A stretch of 64,000 bases of DNA from TC-15 sp034437275 (lineage in GTDB: Bacteria; Chloroflexota; Anaerolineae; Aggregatilineales; Aggregatilineaceae), in assembly GCA_034437275.1 (NCBI GenBank), contig DAOTUD010000036.1, forward strand, positions 1 to 64,000, in the 5' to 3' direction. The position numbers were made by a program, and so were the translations under genes. Below the pieces are notes generated by a model that worked only from the letters and a program-made list of their open reading frames with translations, did no database searches and had not been told where the DNA came from. The stretch's first letter is position 1. Every line of letters begins with the position of its first letter. This document shows, piece by piece, positions 62,135-64,000 of this stretch.

Positions 62135-63523
62135 ATGAAGTTAACTATTATTGGTGGCGGCGGTGTCCGTGCTCCGCTGCTTGTGGCCACTGCACTCCGC
62201 CGGGCAGAACGTATCGGTCTGCGCGAAATCTGTTTGATGGATATTGATGCAGATAAGCTGGCGATCATTGGCCGCCTGGTACGCGGCGTGGCCGAGCGGA
62301 TGGGAAGTGGGGTACAGATATCGACGACGTCCGACGCCCGCCACGCATTGGCCGATGCCCAGTTTGTGATCACGACGATCCGTGTGGGCGGAGATGCGGG
62401 GCGCGTTCTGGATGAACGGATCGCGCTGCAACACGGCGTTCTAGGACAAGAAACCACCGGCCCTGGTGGTTTTGCGATGGCGCTGCGCAGCATCCCGACA
62501 ATGCTTGATTATGCGCAAATGATGCGCGAGATATGTCCTGAGGCGTGGCTATTCAACTTCACCAACCCCGCCGGTTTAGTTGCCCAGGCGCTCTATGATG
62601 CCGGGTATGAACGGGTTATCGGCATTTGTGATTCCGCGAATTTGGCCCAGCATTCGATTGCGGCACAGCTTGATGTTGATCCCAATGCACTGCATCCCGA
62701 AGTATTTGGCCTGAACCATCTCTCATGGGGCCGCCGCATGGTTTATGACGGCGAAGATGTGCTGCCGCGCTTTCTTGCCGACTCCGATTTCCTCCGCGAG
62801 ACGATCCAAAATGTGTTTGAGCCGGAACTGATCCATTTGTTCGGTATGTGGCTCAATGAATATCTTTATTACTATTACTACGCCGAACAGGCCATCGCGG
62901 CCATTGTTGCCGACGAAAAAACACGTGGCCAGGAAATTGCCGACCTCAACCGTGATCTGCTGGCGCGCCTGCGTGACATTGACATCACCGCCGATTTAGA
63001 TACGGCGCTGGCTGTCTATTACCGCTACAACCGGCGACGCGAGGCGACCTACATGCATTATGCGCAGCAGACTGCTCCTACGCCCGAAAAAGCAGATACC
63101 ATGTTCAACGAAATGTTTGTTGATCGTGATCCTCATGCGGATGAAGGATACGCTGGGGTGGCGCTGGATATTATGGAAGCGCTGGTGACAGATCGCCCGC
63201 GTTATACTGCGCTCAATGTCCCCAATCAGAACGCCATTGAAGGCATGGCTCCCGACGATGTGGTTGAAGTGAGCTGCAGAGTCGATGGCACAGGCATACA
63301 TCCAGTGCCGCTTGGGGCGATCCCGCCGGCTCAGGCATGGCTGATGCATTCCGTCAAACGTTACGAACGCCTGACCGTGCAGGCGATTAGCGAGCACTCG
63401 CGTACTGTAGCCATTCAAGCCCTGATGGCGCATCCGCTTGTGTTGTCCTATTCGCGTGCCAGGCCGCTGGTGGAAGAGTATTTGCAGGCCCATGCTCCCT
63501 ATGTTGGCGTGTGGGAGGAGTGA
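62135..63523 (+). CDS. Glycoside hydrolase family 4 enzyme
   Basis: A 462-residue NAD- and metal-dependent glycosidase of the 6-phospho-beta-glucosidase/alpha-glucosidase family. It starts MKLTIIGGGGVRAPLLV (Rossmann motif), continues with DID after beta-2, TTIRVGGDAGRVLDERIAL, GQETTGPGGFAMALRSIP, FNFTNPAGLV (metal-binding Asn), GICDSAN with the metal Cys and FGLNHLSWG with the metal His. GH4 acts by an oxidation-elimination-reduction sequence and needs NAD and Mn2+. I start at ATG 62135, the usual GH4 N-terminus, rather than TTG 62108 inside the dyad. The PfkB kinase 7 nt downstream is the probable partner. Confidence 0.93.
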   Translation: MKLTIIGGGGVRAPLLVATALRRAERIGLREICLMDIDADKLAIIGRLVRGVAERMGSGVQISTTSDARHALADAQFVITTIRVGGDAGRVLDERIALQHGVLGQETTGPGGFAMALRSIPTMLDYAQMMREICPEAWLFNFTNPAGLVAQALYDAGYERVIGICDSANLAQHSIAAQLDVDPNALHPEVFGLNHLSWGRRMVYDGEDVLPRFLADSDFLRETIQNVFEPELIHLFGMWLNEYLYYYYYAEQAIAAIVADEKTRGQEIADLNRDLLARLRDIDITADLDTALAVYYRYNRRREATYMHYAQQTAPTPEKADTMFNEMFVDRDPHADEGYAGVALDIMEALVTDRPRYTALNVPNQNAIEGMAPDDVVEVSCRVDGTGIHPVPLGAIPPAQAWLMHSVKRYERLTVQAISEHSRTVAIQALMAHPLVLSYSRARPLVEEYLQAHAPYVGVWEE

Positions 63524-63530
63524 CTACGCA

Positions 63531-64000
63531 GTGGAGCAAACGCAAACAACGGGCACTGGCCAGACCGCGCCACTAGATATCATGTTGGTCGGTGTGTATT
63601 TCTGCGATCTGATTTTTACGGGGCTGCCACGTATGCCTGTGCTCGGTCAAGAAATCTTCGGTTCTGGGTTTGATATCCTGCCCGGCGGCACTTTCAACAC
63701 AGCCGTTGCCCTGCACCGGCTGGGCCTGAAGGCCGGTTGGTTGTGCGAATTTGGGAACGATCTTTTTAGCCAGTTTGTGCTGGATGCTGCGCGCGAATTG
63801 GGCCTGGATGACAGCTATTTTCGGATTCACGATAAGCCCTTGTGCAACATCACGGTGTCGTTATCGTTTGCCGAAGACCGGGCCTTCGTAACCTATACCG
63901 ATATGTTCCGCCCACGCTCGGTAATGGACTTGCTAGAAACCCATCAGACACGCTGTGTGGTCCTGCCCGTGTTCTACCATCAACCGGACATCTTGACGCT
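63531..64000 (+). CDS. PfkB-family carbohydrate kinase, 3' end beyond the window
   Basis: The first 156 residues of a ribokinase-like sugar kinase, cut by the window edge. It reads VGVYFCDLIFTGLPRMPVLG, then DILPGGTFNTAVALHRLGL (the PfkB signature 1 with GG and N for substrate) and later AGWLCEFGNDLF. The start is a GTG at 63531, ten bases after GGAGGAG; ATG 63582 is a second choice. It follows the GH4 gene by 7 nt and would phosphorylate the sugar released by it or by a related route. Confidence 0.85.
   Translation, partial: MEQTQTTGTGQTAPLDIMLVGVYFCDLIFTGLPRMPVLGQEIFGSGFDILPGGTFNTAVALHRLGLKAGWLCEFGNDLFSQFVLDAARELGLDDSYFRIHDKPLCNITVSLSFAEDRAFVTYTDMFRPRSVMDLLETHQTRCVVLPVFYHQPDILT

Noticed and set aside
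1..64000. CRISPR array, rRNA operon, prophage or replication origin
   Set aside because: No regularly spaced direct repeats, rRNA sequence, phage structural genes or dnaA-box clusters were seen.

Overview
The window looks like chromosomal DNA of a Chloroflexota bacterium, probably Anaerolineae-like. This is inferred from gene content: a heliorhodopsin, Asp-box (BNR) secreted proteins, TPR membrane proteins, paired sugar isomerase/Gfo-Idh-MocA genes, a PBP-histidine kinase-AraC hybrid and many histidine kinases. No rRNA is present, so the taxonomy is not proven. The 3' end of an IS200/IS605-type element enters at the left edge, and a PfkB kinase gene is cut by the right edge.

Layout. 0.2-7.4 kb (minus): a three-gene secreted operon of two Asp-box beta-propeller proteins and a multiheme cytochrome c. 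7.6-11.9 kb: an SDR dehydrogenase, convergent with a four-gene minus operon (small conserved protein, HAD-like phosphatase, LLM flavin oxidoreductase, aldo/keto reductase). 12.0-25.5 kb (plus): tRNA-Val(CAC) with a textbook promoter and terminator, a GAF histidine kinase, a heterodimeric ABC exporter, a B12-binding CarH-like sensor overlapping a histidine kinase and a REC-kinase hybrid, another kinase, a strongly structured small-RNA candidate, and two TPR membrane proteins.

25.9-38.9 kb (plus): an anaerobic-respiration and molybdenum block. A DegS/NarX-type kinase and NarL regulator precede dmsABC (Tat-exported molybdo-enzyme, four-cluster ferredoxin subunit, membrane anchor), a TorD-family chaperone and a polyferredoxin. 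Then comes a leader that looks like a molybdenum-cofactor riboswitch ending in a terminator. It controls an ECF-type transporter (fused double ATPase, S-like membrane protein, small lipoprotein, EcfT) and MobB. The parts together suggest sensing, uptake and use of molybdenum or its cofactor.

38.9-46.9 kb is mosaic: tRNA-Pro(CGG) flanked by a LysM-protein tail and a decayed tyrosine integrase, then a heliorhodopsin gene, a SNF2 helicase/SWIM pair, an IS982-family insertion sequence and an orphan sulfatase-maturase gene. 46.9-64 kb is carbohydrate related: a MalK-type ATPase preceded by the tail of a second one, two isomerase/oxidoreductase pairs, a PhnDCE-like transporter whose permease carries a very large insertion, an IS3 remnant, a 1201-residue one-protein signalling system, a GH4 glycosidase and a PfkB sugar kinase.

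The observations most worth following are the heliorhodopsin, the riboswitch-ECF-MobB operon with its possible molybdopterin-fold lipoprotein, the B12 photoreceptor-like protein coupled to kinases, the expanded PhnE, the PBP/kinase/REC/AraC hybrid, and the rod-shaped RNA at 22.6 kb.
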